From contig NZ_LN907827.1 in NCBI RefSeq assembly GCF_001517405.1, forward strand, positions 1,246,587-1,310,586: a DNA stretch of 64,000 nucleotides, read 5' to 3'. The notes below the pieces were generated by a model. The model saw nothing but the letters and a program-made list of their open reading frames with translations, did no database searches and was not told the DNA's origin. The stretch comes from Duffyella gerundensis. Lineage in GTDB: Bacteria > Pseudomonadota > Gammaproteobacteria > Enterobacterales > Enterobacteriaceae. A program made the translations under genes and the position numbers. This document shows, in pieces, positions 29,034-38,420 of this stretch; position 1 is the stretch's first letter, and every line of letters begins with the position of its first letter.

Positions 29034-29426
29034 ATGAAATGGTCTAACCGTATCCAGATTGTCACCGGACAAACTTGTGTACATATTGCCCTGCATTTGC
29101 TGCTGATTGCGGCGCTGGTTTGGGGCTGGAAACATCAGGCGCTGATTGAAGTCAGCACGGTATTGATTTCCGCTTATGTCACGGTCTGTCTCGCGATGAT
29201 TATCACCCAGCGCATTGAACACCTGCGCACCATTGGGGACTTTCTGGAAGAGGCAACTACCACCTATTATTTTGGCGCCGCGATGCTCACGCTGTTTCTG
29301 GTATCGCATGTGGTTCACAACAACCTGCTGGTCGGCGGTTTAGGCATTATTATGCTGGCTGGTCCTGCGGTGGTTTCGCTGCTGGCAAAAGAGCCGGCGC
29401 GTCACATCGTTAAAAAACGTTCCTGA
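29034..29426 (+). CDS. ybhQ: Inner-membrane protein YbhQ
   Basis: This 130-residue membrane protein with about four hydrophobic helices is related to E. coli YbhQ (136). Similar blocks are MKWSNRIQIVTG, FLEEATTTYYFGAAML and the near-identical ILAGPAVVSLLAK-type segment at the C terminus. No function is known. A terminator follows. Confidence 0.87.
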   Translation: MKWSNRIQIVTGQTCVHIALHLLLIAALVWGWKHQALIEVSTVLISAYVTVCLAMIITQRIEHLRTIGDFLEEATTTYYFGAAMLTLFLVSHVVHNNLLVGGLGIIMLAGPAVVSLLAKEPARHIVKKRS

Positions 29427-29443
29427 CGGGTCTTTCCCGCCGT

Positions 29444-29473
29444 AACAAGGGCCACCATCGTGTGGCCCTTGTT
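29444..29473 (+). terminator. Terminator after ybhQ
   Basis: AACAAGGGCCAC and GTGGCCCTTGTT pair perfectly around a six-base loop, followed by GTTTCTGTTT. The stem lies 18 bp after the ybhQ stop. Confidence 0.85.
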
Positions 29474-29607
29474 GTTTCTGTTTCGCCGTCACTGCCTGTT
29501 TTTCTCTGCGGTTTAAGAAAGTTAGCTCATCGTCCGCTTTTCTTTGACAGGACAGGGCGGCTGTACGTCGCGCCACAAACAGGGACGTTATTAAAGGGCA
29601 ACAGGCT

Positions 29608-30282
29608 ATGGCGACAAGACACCACGCATTTACAATCCGTATTGCCATTCTCGACGATCACCCCATCGTGCGCTGGGGTATGCAAAACTTTCTCAGTATG
29701 GAAAAAGATCTGGAGCTGACCGGCAGTTTTGGTCAGTCTACGGAACTGCTGGCCGCGCTGCGTGACAGCTGCCCGGATGTCTTGCTGCTGGATTACATGC
29801 TGGAAGAGGGCGAAATCGACGGTCTGGCGCTGATTCGCAATTTGATGACGCGCTACCCACGGCTGAAAATCCTGCTTACCTCCTCGCTGGAAAGCCCGGC
29901 GGTAATCCGCATGGCGATGAAGGCGGGCATCAAGGGGTTTGTCGGCAAAAGCGAACATCCGCAAACCATCGTTAAGGCGATTCGCTATGTGGCGCAGGGA
30001 AAAATCTTTCTCACCGATATGCTCGACTGGGAGATGCAGGATGCCCGCAAAGAGATAGGCGAGCCCAGCGGCACCAGCCTGGCGGTTGCCGCGCTCAGTG
30101 CGCGTGAATCGGAGGTGCTGCGCTGTTTTCTTGATGGCATGAGCGTTGGTGAAATTGCCCTGAAATATAAACGCAGCCGCAAAACCATCAGTGGGCAGAA
30201 GCAGTCGGCGCTGCGCAAGCTCAGCATCAAAACTGACGCCGAGCTGTTTCGTTATCGCGAAAGTTTGTTTACGCAACCCTGA
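29608..30282 (+). CDS. Orphan NarL/FixJ-type response regulator
   Basis: This 224-residue regulator has an N-terminal receiver domain with acidic Asp 16-17, phosphoacceptor Asp 62 (LLLDYML), Thr 91 and Lys 114 (GFVGKSE). A C-terminal LuxR-type helix-turn-helix follows (LSARESEVLRCFLDGMSVGEIA, then KTISGQKQSALRKL). It most resembles RcsB/BglJ-like members. No histidine kinase is encoded in the window, so its partner lies elsewhere. It is absent from the corresponding E. coli position. Confidence 0.87.
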   Translation: MATRHHAFTIRIAILDDHPIVRWGMQNFLSMEKDLELTGSFGQSTELLAALRDSCPDVLLLDYMLEEGEIDGLALIRNLMTRYPRLKILLTSSLESPAVIRMAMKAGIKGFVGKSEHPQTIVKAIRYVAQGKIFLTDMLDWEMQDARKEIGEPSGTSLAVAALSARESEVLRCFLDGMSVGEIALKYKRSRKTISGQKQSALRKLSIKTDAELFRYRESLFTQP

Positions 30283-30350
30283 CTCGCGGTGCGGTGCGAA
30301 AGCTGATATACTCCGCCGCTTACGCACCGTAGTTTGTGCCCCCTTTCAAA

Positions 30351-30376
30351 CGTCAGCTCAGGCTGGCGTCATTTTT
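30351..30376 (+). promoter_or_regulatory. Terminator-like hairpin in the rhlE leader
   Basis: CGTCAGC and GCTGGCG form a 7-bp stem (one G-U pair) with loop TCAG, followed by TCATTTTT. It lies about 60-85 bp before the rhlE start. It could be the terminator of the upstream regulator gene or an attenuator for rhlE. Confidence 0.5.
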
Positions 30377-30435
30377 CCCCCTGGAAACTACGCCGAGAAT
30401 ATCGGTCAGGGCGGAGACCGGAGTTAGCCTCATTT

Positions 30436-31881
30436 ATGTCTTTTGATTCTCTCGGCCTGAGTGCCGATATTCTGCGTGCGGTTGCCGAGCAAGGCTACCA
30501 GGAACCTACTCCTATCCAGAAGCAGGCCATTCCTGTGGTTCTGGCAGGTCGCGACCTGATGGCCAGCGCGCAGACCGGCACCGGTAAAACCGCGGGTTTT
30601 ACCCTGCCGCTGCTGCAACTGCTGAGCAATGCCGACGACCAGCCTAAAGGGCGTCGTCCGGTACGCGCGTTGATCCTCACGCCAACCCGTGAGCTTGCCG
30701 CCCAGATCGGTGAAAACGTTAACGATTACAGTAAATACCTTAACCTGCGTTCGATGGTGGTTTTCGGCGGCGTGAGCATTAACCCGCAGATGATGAAACT
30801 GCGCAGCGGTGTTGATGTGCTGGTTGCCACCCCGGGCCGTCTGCTCGATTTGGCACAGCAGAACGCCGTAGACCTGTCGAAGGTCGAAATTCTGGTGCTG
30901 GATGAAGCGGACCGTATGCTGGATATGGGCTTTATTCACGACATCCGTCGTGTGCTGTCCCGACTGCCTGCGCGTCGTCAGAACCTGCTGTTCTCCGCGA
31001 CCTTCTCCGATGAGATCAAGTCACTGGCTGAGAAGCTGCTGACCAATCCTGAGGAAGTCTCGGTTGCCCGTCGCAACACCGCCTCTGAGCAGATTACCCA
31101 GAACGTGCATATGGTGGATAAGAAGCGTAAGCGCGAGCTGCTCTCTTTCCTGATTGGCCGTGATAACTGGCAGCAGGTGCTGGTGTTTACCCGCACCAAG
31201 CATGGCGCCAACCATCTGGCTGAACAGCTGAATAAAGATGGTATCACCGCCGCAGCGATCCACGGCAACAAGAGCCAGGGCGCACGTACCCGCGCATTGG
31301 CTGATTTCAAATCAGGTCAGATCCGCGTACTGGTAGCAACCGATATTGCGGCGCGTGGCCTCGATATCGAAGAGCTGCCGCACGTGGTGAACTATGAACT
31401 GCCTAACGTACCGGAAGATTACGTGCACCGTATTGGCCGTACCGGCCGTGCCGCCGCAACCGGTGAAGCGTTGTCGCTGGTATGCGTCGACGAACTGAAG
31501 CTGCTGCGTGATATTGAGCGCCTGCTGAAGCGTGAAATCCCGCGTATGGCTATCGACGGTTACGAGCCCGATCCAAGCATCAAAGCTGAGCCGATCCTTA
31601 ACGGTCGCCAGCAGCGTGGCGGCGGTGGCGGTGGTAACGGCGGCGGACGCGGTCGTGCACCACAGGGCGGCGGTCGTGACCGTTCCGCTGGCGGTGAGCG
31701 TCGCAGCAGCAGCAGCGGCGATCGCAGTGCGGCAGGCGGTGAACGTCGTGCTTCCTCCGATCGTCCGGCAGCGGCCAGCGGCCAACGTCGTGCGCCACAG
31801 GCAACGACCGCTGACGGCGCACGCCGTACGCGTCCGCGCCGTGCCGCCAACGGCAATACCGGTAACCGCGGCAACGAATAA
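30436..31881 (+). CDS. rhlE: DEAD-box RNA helicase RhlE
   Basis: This RNA helicase takes part in ribosome assembly and RNA decay. The 481-residue product has the Q motif (TPIQKQAIP), [31 protein letters not shown] and HRIGRTGRA. The tail after about residue 390 is Arg/Gly/Ser-rich ([19 protein letters not shown]), somewhat longer than in E. coli RhlE (454 residues in all). The start at 30436 ([13 protein letters not shown]) matches E. coli; GGAG is rather far upstream. Its stop shares a base with the dusC start. Confidence 0.95.
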   Translation: MSFDSLGLSADILRAVAEQGYQEPTPIQKQAIPVVLAGRDLMASAQTGTGKTAGFTLPLLQLLSNADDQPKGRRPVRALILTPTRELAAQIGENVNDYSKYLNLRSMVVFGGVSINPQMMKLRSGVDVLVATPGRLLDLAQQNAVDLSKVEILVLDEADRMLDMGFIHDIRRVLSRLPARRQNLLFSATFSDEIKSLAEKLLTNPEEVSVARRNTASEQITQNVHMVDKKRKRELLSFLIGRDNWQQVLVFTRTKHGANHLAEQLNKDGITAAAIHGNKSQGARTRALADFKSGQIRVLVATDIAARGLDIEELPHVVNYELPNVPEDYVHRIGRTGRAAATGEALSLVCVDELKLLRDIERLLKREIPRMAIDGYEPDPSIKAEPILNGRQQRGGGGGGNGGGRGRAPQGGGRDRSAGGERRSSSSGDRSAAGGERRASSDRPAAASGQRRAPQATTADGARRTRPRRAANGNTGNRGNE

Positions 31882-32849
31882 TGCGTGTTTTGCTGGCGCC
31901 GATGGAAGGCGTACTCGATTCACTGGTGCGGGAATTACTCAGCGCCGTCAACGATTATGACCTGTGCATCACCGAGTTTTTACGGGTGGTGGATCAGCTG
32001 TTGCCAGCAAAATCGTTTTATCGTCTCTGCCCGGAGCTGCATCAGCAGAGCCGGACGCCCAGCGGCACGCGGGTACGCATCCAGCTGCTTGGACAACATC
32101 CACAGTGGCTGGCTGAGAACGCCGCGCGTGCGGTTGAACTCGGTTCCTGGGGCGTCGATCTGAATTGCGGCTGTCCGTCGAAGCTGGTTAACGGCAGCGG
32201 CGGCGGCGCCACCTTACTCAAAGATCCCGAACTGATTTATCGCGGCGCAAAAGCGATGCGTGCAGCGGTACCAGCGCATCTGCCGGTCACGGTGAAAATT
32301 CGCCTTGGCTGGGATTCCGACGCGCGGCAGTTTGAGATTGCCGATGCGGTGGAGCAGGCGGGTGCCAGCGAGCTGGTGGTGCATGGCCGAACCAAAGAAG
32401 ATGGCTACCGTGCCGAGCGCATTAACTGGGCGGCGATTGGCGAGATTCGTCAGCGGCTACAGATTCCGGTGATCGCCAACGGTGAGATCTGGGACTGGCA
32501 AAGCGCGCAGGATTGTCTGGCAGTCACCGGCTGCGATGCGGTGATGATTGGCCGTGGCGCGCTCAATGTGCCGAACCTCAGTCGCGTGATTAAATACCGT
32601 GAACCACCGATGGCCTGGCCAGAGGTGGTGCAGTTACTTCAGCGTTACAGCGTGCTGGAAAAGCAGGGTGACACCGGGCTTTACCACGTCGCACGCATCA
32701 AACAGTGGTTGGGCTATCTGCGTAAAAACTACGTTGAGGCAGATTCCCTGTTCACGACCATTCGCACTTTGCGCACCTCCGGCGCCATTGCGGACGCGAT
32801 CAACCAGATAGCGATGCAACTCAGCAGAGAAAAATCCACGACCCATTAG
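31881..32849 (+). CDS. dusC: tRNA-dihydrouridine(16) synthase
   Basis: DusC is a flavoenzyme reducing U16 in the tRNA D-loop. The 322-residue product (E. coli 315) has [17 protein letters not shown] at the N terminus, the active-site Cys in DLNCGCPSK, and the FMN-binding VHGRTK and [10 protein letters not shown] blocks. Its ATG overlaps the rhlE stop (TAATG), so both are made from one message. In E. coli the two genes are far apart. Confidence 0.95.
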   Translation: MRVLLAPMEGVLDSLVRELLSAVNDYDLCITEFLRVVDQLLPAKSFYRLCPELHQQSRTPSGTRVRIQLLGQHPQWLAENAARAVELGSWGVDLNCGCPSKLVNGSGGGATLLKDPELIYRGAKAMRAAVPAHLPVTVKIRLGWDSDARQFEIADAVEQAGASELVVHGRTKEDGYRAERINWAAIGEIRQRLQIPVIANGEIWDWQSAQDCLAVTGCDAVMIGRGALNVPNLSRVIKYREPPMAWPEVVQLLQRYSVLEKQGDTGLYHVARIKQWLGYLRKNYVEADSLFTTIRTLRTSGAIADAINQIAMQLSREKSTTH

Positions 32850-32909
32850 TCTGCTAAGTGTATGATGGCCTTTCCTTCACACACTCATAACATCTGTTAC
32901 GTTTTCGCT

Positions 32910-34106
32910 ATGACCCAATCAGCCCCCCTCAGTAATGCCCAGCTTAACCGGCGTATTCTCTCCGTTATTATTTTTACCTTCTTCTGCTATCTCTCCGTTG
33001 GCCTGCCGTTAGCGGTATTGCCAGGTTTCGTGCATAACCAGCTTGGCTACAGCTCATTTATGGCTGGCCTGATTATCAGCATTCAATATTTTGCCACGCT
33101 GCTCAGCCGCCCGCAGTCGGGTACGCTGGCCGATAAGCTCGGGCCGAAGCGCGTGGTGATGCTGGGACTGGTCTGCTGTGGCCTCAGTGGCCTGTTGACG
33201 ATCGCTGCGGCGCTGGCCGCCTCGTTGCCCGCGCTGAGCTTAGGCCTGCTGGCGCTGGGCCGCGTCTTTCTCGGCATCGGCGAAAGCTTTACTAGCACCG
33301 GTTCAACGTTGTGGGGCATGAACATTGTGGGTCCGCTGCAAACCGCACGCGTTATCTCATGGAACGGCGTGGCGACCTATTTTGCCATGGCGCTGGGCGC
33401 ACCGCTGGGGGTGTTGCTGAACACGTTTTTTGGCCTGCACGGCTTCGCTGCGCTGGTGCTGCTGATGGGTGCGCTGGGTTTTGTGCTGGCCAGCGGCAAA
33501 CCGGCAGTAAGCGTGGCGCTCGGGGAGCGAATTCCGTTTCACAAGGTATTCAGCCGCGTCTGGTTTTATGGCCTCGGATTAGGTCTTGGTACGATTGGTT
33601 TTGGCGTCATCGCCACCTTTATCACCCTCTATTATGCCAGCCGAGACTGGCAGGGCGCCGCTTTTGCGCTGACGCTGTTCAGCCTGGGCTTTGTGGTAAT
33701 TCGGCTGCTGCTGGGCCGCTTTATTACCCAGCATGGCGGCCTGAAGGTCTCGCTAATCTCGTTCATGGTGGAGTGCATTGGCTTGTTGATTATCTGGCAG
33801 GCAGATGCGATCTGGCTGGTGGATTTCGGCGCTTTCCTCACCGGCGCCGGTTTTTCACTGGTCTTTCCGGCGCTGGGCGTTGAGGCGGTCAAACAGGTTG
33901 AGCAGCAGAATCAGGGATCGGCGCTCGGCACCTATTCCGCTTTCCTTGATATGGGGCTGGGATTAACCGGCCCGGTTGCTGGTTTATTGATTGGCCGCTG
34001 GGGCATCGCATCGGTCTATCTGGCCGCCGCGCTGATGGTGGTGGGCGCAATGGCGCTGATTCTGCGGCTGATGCAGCAGCAGCGTATCCTCGCTAAAAGC
34101 CACTGA
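32910..34106 (+). CDS. MFS transporter, YhhS/YfcJ-like
   Basis: This 398-residue major facilitator protein with 12 predicted helices is closest to E. coli YhhS. Shared blocks include GLPLAVLPG, IQYFATLLSRPQSGTLADK and TGAGFSLVFPALGVEAVK. Family members are putative sugar or arabinose exporters; the substrate is unknown. The start at 32910 (MTQSAPLSNAQLNRR) is chosen by similarity, though no clear ribosome site is seen; an ATG at 32862 is the alternative. It overlaps the convergent phosphate transporter gene by 14 bp. Confidence 0.85.
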   Translation: MTQSAPLSNAQLNRRILSVIIFTFFCYLSVGLPLAVLPGFVHNQLGYSSFMAGLIISIQYFATLLSRPQSGTLADKLGPKRVVMLGLVCCGLSGLLTIAAALAASLPALSLGLLALGRVFLGIGESFTSTGSTLWGMNIVGPLQTARVISWNGVATYFAMALGAPLGVLLNTFFGLHGFAALVLLMGALGFVLASGKPAVSVALGERIPFHKVFSRVWFYGLGLGLGTIGFGVIATFITLYYASRDWQGAAFALTLFSLGFVVIRLLLGRFITQHGGLKVSLISFMVECIGLLIIWQADAIWLVDFGAFLTGAGFSLVFPALGVEAVKQVEQQNQGSALGTYSAFLDMGLGLTGPVAGLLIGRWGIASVYLAAALMVVGAMALILRLMQQQRILAKSH

Positions 34107-35649
34107 AAATCAGGTAAAGCAGCGCCGCCAGCAGGATCGACACCGGCAGCGTTAGCAGCCAGGCCACGGCGAGCCGACGCAGCGTTAACATTTGCAGGCC
34201 TGAACGGTTAGCTACCATAGTGCCCGCCACGCCAGACGTCAGCACGTGCGTGGTGGAAACCGGCAGACCGGCGCCGTCCGCCATGCCGATGGTCGCCATT
34301 GCCACCAGTTCGGCGCTGGCGCCCTGTGCATAGTTCAAATGCTGGCGACCGATGCGTTCGCCCACGGTAATAACGATGCGACGAAAGCCAACCACCGTGC
34401 CCAGGCCCAGCGCCAGCGCCACGGAAATTTTCACCCACAGCGGAATGGCCTGGCTGGCGCGATCCATCTCAACCTTCACCTGCATCAGGCTATGTGTGGT
34501 CTCAGCGGGCAGCACCAGCGTGCTGCGCTGCAGTTTGCCAATGGTGTCACTGGCGAGCAGCATGGCATCACGCAGTGCTAGCGCTCTGTCAGGGGGACTG
34601 TCGGCTGACGAACCAAACTCCCGCAGCTCGGCGGCGATGCGGCTGAGCAAACCCACCAGCGCAGGCAGTGTTTGTTGATCAAGGGTATCGCGCTGCAGCA
34701 CGCTTTGTGGATCGCCCAACAGTAACTGATTCGGCACGACCCGGCTGAGCTGCAACTGGCTCTCCTGTACCTGTACAGCGAGCTGCCCGTTCTGTTCAGG
34801 CGAGAGTGCGGCATTCATCGACATGCCAACCGGCAGCGTGGTGGCCAGAATTAACATCATCAATCCCATGCCTTTCTGCCCGTCGTTAGAGCCGTGGGCA
34901 AAGGAGACGCCGGAACAGGTAAGAATCAGCATACCGCGGATCCAGAAAGGTGGCGGCTGATTGCCCTGCGGCGCCTGAAACAGCTGGCGATCGCGTAGTA
35001 CTGCTTTTCCTGCCAGCAGCAGTAGCGCGGCACAGCCAAAGCCCACCAGTGGTGAAAGCAACAGTGCGTAACCCACTTTGATCGCCTGCTGCCAGTCAAC
35101 GCCCTGCGCCAGGCTGTGATGGTGCAACAGCGCATTGGCCATGCCGACGCCGAGGACAGAGCCGATCAGCGCATGAGAAGAAGAAGAGGGCAGGCCAAAA
35201 TACCAGGTGGCGAGGTTCCAGCTCAGCGCTGAGAACAGCAGCGCAAACACCATCGTCATGCCGTCGCCGCTGGCAGAGGCGTGCAGCATATCAGCCGGCA
35301 ACAGCGCGATCATGCCGAAGGCCACCACGCCGCTGGAGAGCAGCACGCCGAGAAAGTTGCAGATACCGGACCAGATCACCGCCGTGGTGGGCGACAGCGA
35401 GCGGGTATAAATCACCGTGGCTACCGCGTTGGCGGTATCATGAAAACCGTTAACAAATTCAAAGGCCAGTGCGGTCAGCAGCGCTAACAGCATCCACGGC
35501 AGCGCGGCATTTCCGCCGCTCTGCTGCCATTCCTGCAACAGGCTGAAGGCAGCATAAAGCAGCGTGGCAATAATCAGCAGCGCAATAACGGTGGTGGAAC
35601 GGTGGCGCGGCGCGGTAGCGCGTCCGGCAATCAGGCTGTACTGGCTCAT
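34093..35649 (-). CDS. Pit-family inorganic phosphate transporter
   Basis: This 518-residue integral membrane protein has the two Pit signature repeats: GFHDTANAVATVIYTRSL near the N terminus and GVSFAHGSNDGQKGMGLMML in the middle. It also has GLPSSSSHALIG and PVSTTHVLTSGVAGTM. A large soluble loop of about 120 residues separates the halves, as in PitA. It is homologous to E. coli PitA/PitB but divergent; it carries metal-phosphate with protons in that family. Confidence 0.9.
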   Translation of the reverse strand: MSQYSLIAGRATAPRHRSTTVIALLIIATLLYAAFSLLQEWQQSGGNAALPWMLLALLTALAFEFVNGFHDTANAVATVIYTRSLSPTTAVIWSGICNFLGVLLSSGVVAFGMIALLPADMLHASASGDGMTMVFALLFSALSWNLATWYFGLPSSSSHALIGSVLGVGMANALLHHHSLAQGVDWQQAIKVGYALLLSPLVGFGCAALLLLAGKAVLRDRQLFQAPQGNQPPPFWIRGMLILTCSGVSFAHGSNDGQKGMGLMMLILATTLPVGMSMNAALSPEQNGQLAVQVQESQLQLSRVVPNQLLLGDPQSVLQRDTLDQQTLPALVGLLSRIAAELREFGSSADSPPDRALALRDAMLLASDTIGKLQRSTLVLPAETTHSLMQVKVEMDRASQAIPLWVKISVALALGLGTVVGFRRIVITVGERIGRQHLNYAQGASAELVAMATIGMADGAGLPVSTTHVLTSGVAGTMVANRSGLQMLTLRRLAVAWLLTLPVSILLAALLYLIFSGF

Positions 35650-35858
35650 CAGGACCCTTGAATTCGGTTAGCTCTGCTTCTGATACGCCTTTTTTGTGAC
35701 AGTAAAATGACGCATCCAAACCTCTGCCGCAGAGCAGAAAGCGAAACAAATTGATTTTGCTACAGTCTTTAGCTGTTTCAGATGATCTCCGCTGTCAGTT
35801 GGCGCCGGTTACTGGCAGGCTTAACGCAGCACAGCGCCGATGAGGAAACGATCCGCTA

Positions 35859-36866
35859 ATGAGATGTTTAGTTGTTTTGACCGGCCTGTTGTTGATGGCG
35901 CTAAGCTCTGGCGTCCAGGCCGATACGGTATGGATGCGCAACGGCGATCGGATTAACGGCACCATACGCTCATTGAGCGATGGCAAGCTGGTTATGGATA
36001 CCACCTACGCAGGCACGCTGTCGATTAACTGGACGGAAGTGAGCACCCTGGCGAGTAACAACGCCATTGAGCTGCGCAACTCCACCACCAAAGAAGCATA
36101 CCGCGTGCGGCTCATTGCCTCCGATCCTGGCTATATCGACGTGCAGCGCGACGATGCCATTGAAACGGTGTCGGTCAGCCGGGTGGATGAATTTATGAAG
36201 GCGAAGGTGCGCAGCGACCAGCTCAACTGGGGCGGCAATGTTGACGTCAATATCAAGCTGCTGAAAGCCTCAACCCGTACACAGGATTACAATTTTGCGC
36301 TGAATAATAAAATTACCCAGGGTCGCTGGCGACACGATTTTGGCAGCACGTTCAATCGCGAAAAAGAGAATGACTCGATCAATACCGATAACTACAGCCT
36401 GCGTTATGCGCTGGACTATCGCTTTCGCGAGCAATATTTCTGGCAGGGCCGCCTGAACTGGCGGCGCGACTGGGTTGAAGATCTCTCGCATCAGGCGGTA
36501 ATAGGCACCGGGCCGGGCTATCAGTTCTGGGATAATGAGCTGGGATCGTTCTCGCTGTCATTGCTGGCCGGGGTATTCGAATATGGTTACAGCGACGGCA
36601 GCCGCGATCGCAATTTTGGCGGCACGCTGCACTGGGATTATGAGCGCTACCTTCGTGGCAAAACGCTGACGTTGTTCAGCCATGGCGACGTGACGCATTC
36701 CATTGATGAAGACGGCATTTTTACCCTAAACGGCGAAGTGGGCCTGCGTTTTGCCCTGACCAGCTGGTCAACGCTAAATGTGGGTTATGGACATAATCTG
36801 GTGAGCGGTACGCGGGATACGCTGAATGAACGACGCTTTACTACCGGGCTGGGCGTGAAGTGGTAA
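35859..36866 (+). CDS. DUF481 outer-membrane beta-barrel protein (YdiY-like)
   Basis: This 335-residue product has a signal peptide (cleavage likely after SGVQA). An N-terminal domain of about 90 residues follows (DTVWMRNGDRINGTIRSLSD). The rest is a DUF481 barrel with alternating aromatic strands, ending in Trp as outer-membrane barrels often do. E. coli YdiY is shorter. Function is unknown. A long hairpin follows the stop. Confidence 0.8.
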   Translation: MRCLVVLTGLLLMALSSGVQADTVWMRNGDRINGTIRSLSDGKLVMDTTYAGTLSINWTEVSTLASNNAIELRNSTTKEAYRVRLIASDPGYIDVQRDDAIETVSVSRVDEFMKAKVRSDQLNWGGNVDVNIKLLKASTRTQDYNFALNNKITQGRWRHDFGSTFNREKENDSINTDNYSLRYALDYRFREQYFWQGRLNWRRDWVEDLSHQAVIGTGPGYQFWDNELGSFSLSLLAGVFEYGYSDGSRDRNFGGTLHWDYERYLRGKTLTLFSHGDVTHSIDEDGIFTLNGEVGLRFALTSWSTLNVGYGHNLVSGTRDTLNERRFTTGLGVKW

Positions 36867-36870
36867 GGGA

Positions 36871-36902
36871 TCGGCCTCTTCCGCGGGTGCGGAGGAGGCC
36901 GA
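36871..36902. terminator. Long hairpin between the DUF481 gene and ldtB
   Basis: TCGGCCTCTTCCGC and GCGGAGGAGGCCGA make a 14-bp stem with a single wobble pair between convergent genes. Neither direction has a clear U-run after the stem, so it may act by other means. Confidence 0.5.
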
Positions 36903-36908
36903 AAAACA

Positions 36909-38237
36909 TCAGGAAGGGTTGCTGCCGTTAAGCACTGGCGGCTGCGGCACGGTGTCTGGCGCTGCGGCGTTGCCATTGCTGACTGGCGCCGACTGCTGGC
37001 CGTTGGTCGCTGGCGCAGGCTGTGCTGGCTGCTCGCCGTTCATTACTGGCGCAGGTTGTGAAGGCTGTTCACCGTTCATCACCGGGGCTGGCTGTGCTGG
37101 CTGCTCGCCGTTCATCACTGGCGCAGGTTGTGAAGGCTGTTCACCGTTCATTACCGGCGCAGGCTGTGACGGCTGATCACCGTTCATCACTGGCGCAGCA
37201 TCACTGTTAATGATGTTGGCACCCTGCGTGGTGGCGGGTGTCATTGGCTGTTCCTGCGGCTGGGCGCCAGGCGCCTGCGCGACCGGAACCGGTACATTGT
37301 TGATGTCGCTGGCGGCGGCATTCACTTTTACCGGCATGCCGGTACGTGCCTTCAGCGCGGCATCAATCTGCGCCTGATCAACGCTGGCATCCACCACCAC
37401 TTTGCTGACCGCTGGCGTGATGCTTAACGGTACTGGCTCGCGGGAAGTGAACTGCTCTTCGGTGGTGGAGAGTGGGTTGTGCACTTCAACGTAGCGCGAA
37501 CCGTCCGGCTCTACGCTGGCTTTGATCGGCTGATCGATGAACTGAACGCGTGTGCCAACCGGCACATTGTCGAACAGCCATTTGATGTCGTTAGCACGCA
37601 GACGCACACAGCCGTGGCTGACGCGCAGGCCGATACCAAAGTTAGCGTTGGTACCGTGAATCGCATAGAGACGACCGATGTAGAGCGCATACAGGCCCAT
37701 CGGGTTATCCGGACCGGCCGGGAAAACCGCTGGCAGCGTTTCACCGCGTGCCTGATACTCTTCGTGCATTTTTTTGGTTGGCGTCCAGGTTGGGCCATCC
37801 TTTTTACGCTGCACGGTAGTGGTCCAGTTTACTGGCGTATCTTTGCCCAGTTCACCGATACCAATCGGCAGCACCACCACGGTTTTGGTGCCTTTCGGGT
37901 AGTAGTAAAGACGCATTTCGGCGCTGTTGATCACAATGCCTTCACGCGGCGCGTCAGGCAGAATCAGCTGCTGAGGAATAATGATTTTCCGGCCAGCCTG
38001 CGGCAAATAGACATCAATACCTGGGTTGGCTTCCAGCAGGTTGCTCAGGCCCATTTGATACTGCGCAGCAAAAGCTTCCAGCGGAAGTTTGCTGTCCTGC
38101 GGAACGGTAATTTCGAGGTTATCGCCGATCAGGCGGCTGTTAGCCGGCGGAAGGGGATAAACCACTGCAAAAGCGGACTGGCTAAAAGCCAGGGCGGCGA
38201 TGGCTACTGTGAAGAACGCGCGAATACTTTTTTTCAT
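36909..38237 (-). CDS. ldtB: L,D-transpeptidase LdtB (YbiS) with repeat-bearing C-terminal extension
   Basis: LdtB links Braun lipoprotein to peptidoglycan in the periplasm. Residues 1-305 match E. coli YbiS: signal peptide, LysM-like region ([20 protein letters not shown]), and the catalytic YkuD motif [20 protein letters not shown] with its Cys. E. coli YbiS has 306 residues; this protein has 442. The extra tail is Pro/Gln/Ala-rich and contains five copies of a 12-residue unit such as [12 protein letters not shown]. The tail may be a flexible spacer or wall-interacting segment; that is inference. Confidence 0.93.
   Translation of the reverse strand: MKKSIRAFFTVAIAALAFSQSAFAVVYPLPPANSRLIGDNLEITVPQDSKLPLEAFAAQYQMGLSNLLEANPGIDVYLPQAGRKIIIPQQLILPDAPREGIVINSAEMRLYYYPKGTKTVVVLPIGIGELGKDTPVNWTTTVQRKKDGPTWTPTKKMHEEYQARGETLPAVFPAGPDNPMGLYALYIGRLYAIHGTNANFGIGLRVSHGCVRLRANDIKWLFDNVPVGTRVQFIDQPIKASVEPDGSRYVEVHNPLSTTEEQFTSREPVPLSITPAVSKVVVDASVDQAQIDAALKARTGMPVKVNAAASDINNVPVPVAQAPGAQPQEQPMTPATTQGANIINSDAAPVMNGDQPSQPAPVMNGEQPSQPAPVMNGEQPAQPAPVMNGEQPSQPAPVMNGEQPAQPAPATNGQQSAPVSNGNAAAPDTVPQPPVLNGSNPS
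37012..37191 (-). repeat. Five 36-bp in-frame tandem repeats within ldtB
   Basis: Units start at 37012, 37048, 37084, 37120 and 37156. Units 2 and 4 are nearly identical, as are 1 and 3, giving a 72-bp higher-order period. Each unit encodes 12 residues of the type [12 protein letters not shown]. Such arrays readily change copy number. Confidence 0.92.
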
Positions 38238-38386
38238 GTTTTTTCAGGTAGTTAATGCCTTTTTCAGGCTTGTTAGAGAGTCAACCCAATTTCGGCTGCT
38301 GTGACCGGCTGCACATTATATGTGCATTGAGACGCGTTGGAAATCAACAATCTTCAGATCTTAAATGACTTTGCGTAAATTATCGT

Positions 38387-38410
38387 AAAACACCCCGAAT
38401 AAACGGGGTG
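38387..38410 (-). terminator. Terminator of the GH15 gene
   Basis: CACCCCG and CGGGGTG pair around AATAAA. On the minus strand the stem is followed by TTTTACGATAATT, and it lies ten bases after the gene's stop. Confidence 0.75.
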
Positions 38411-38420
38411 CAGAACGGGA

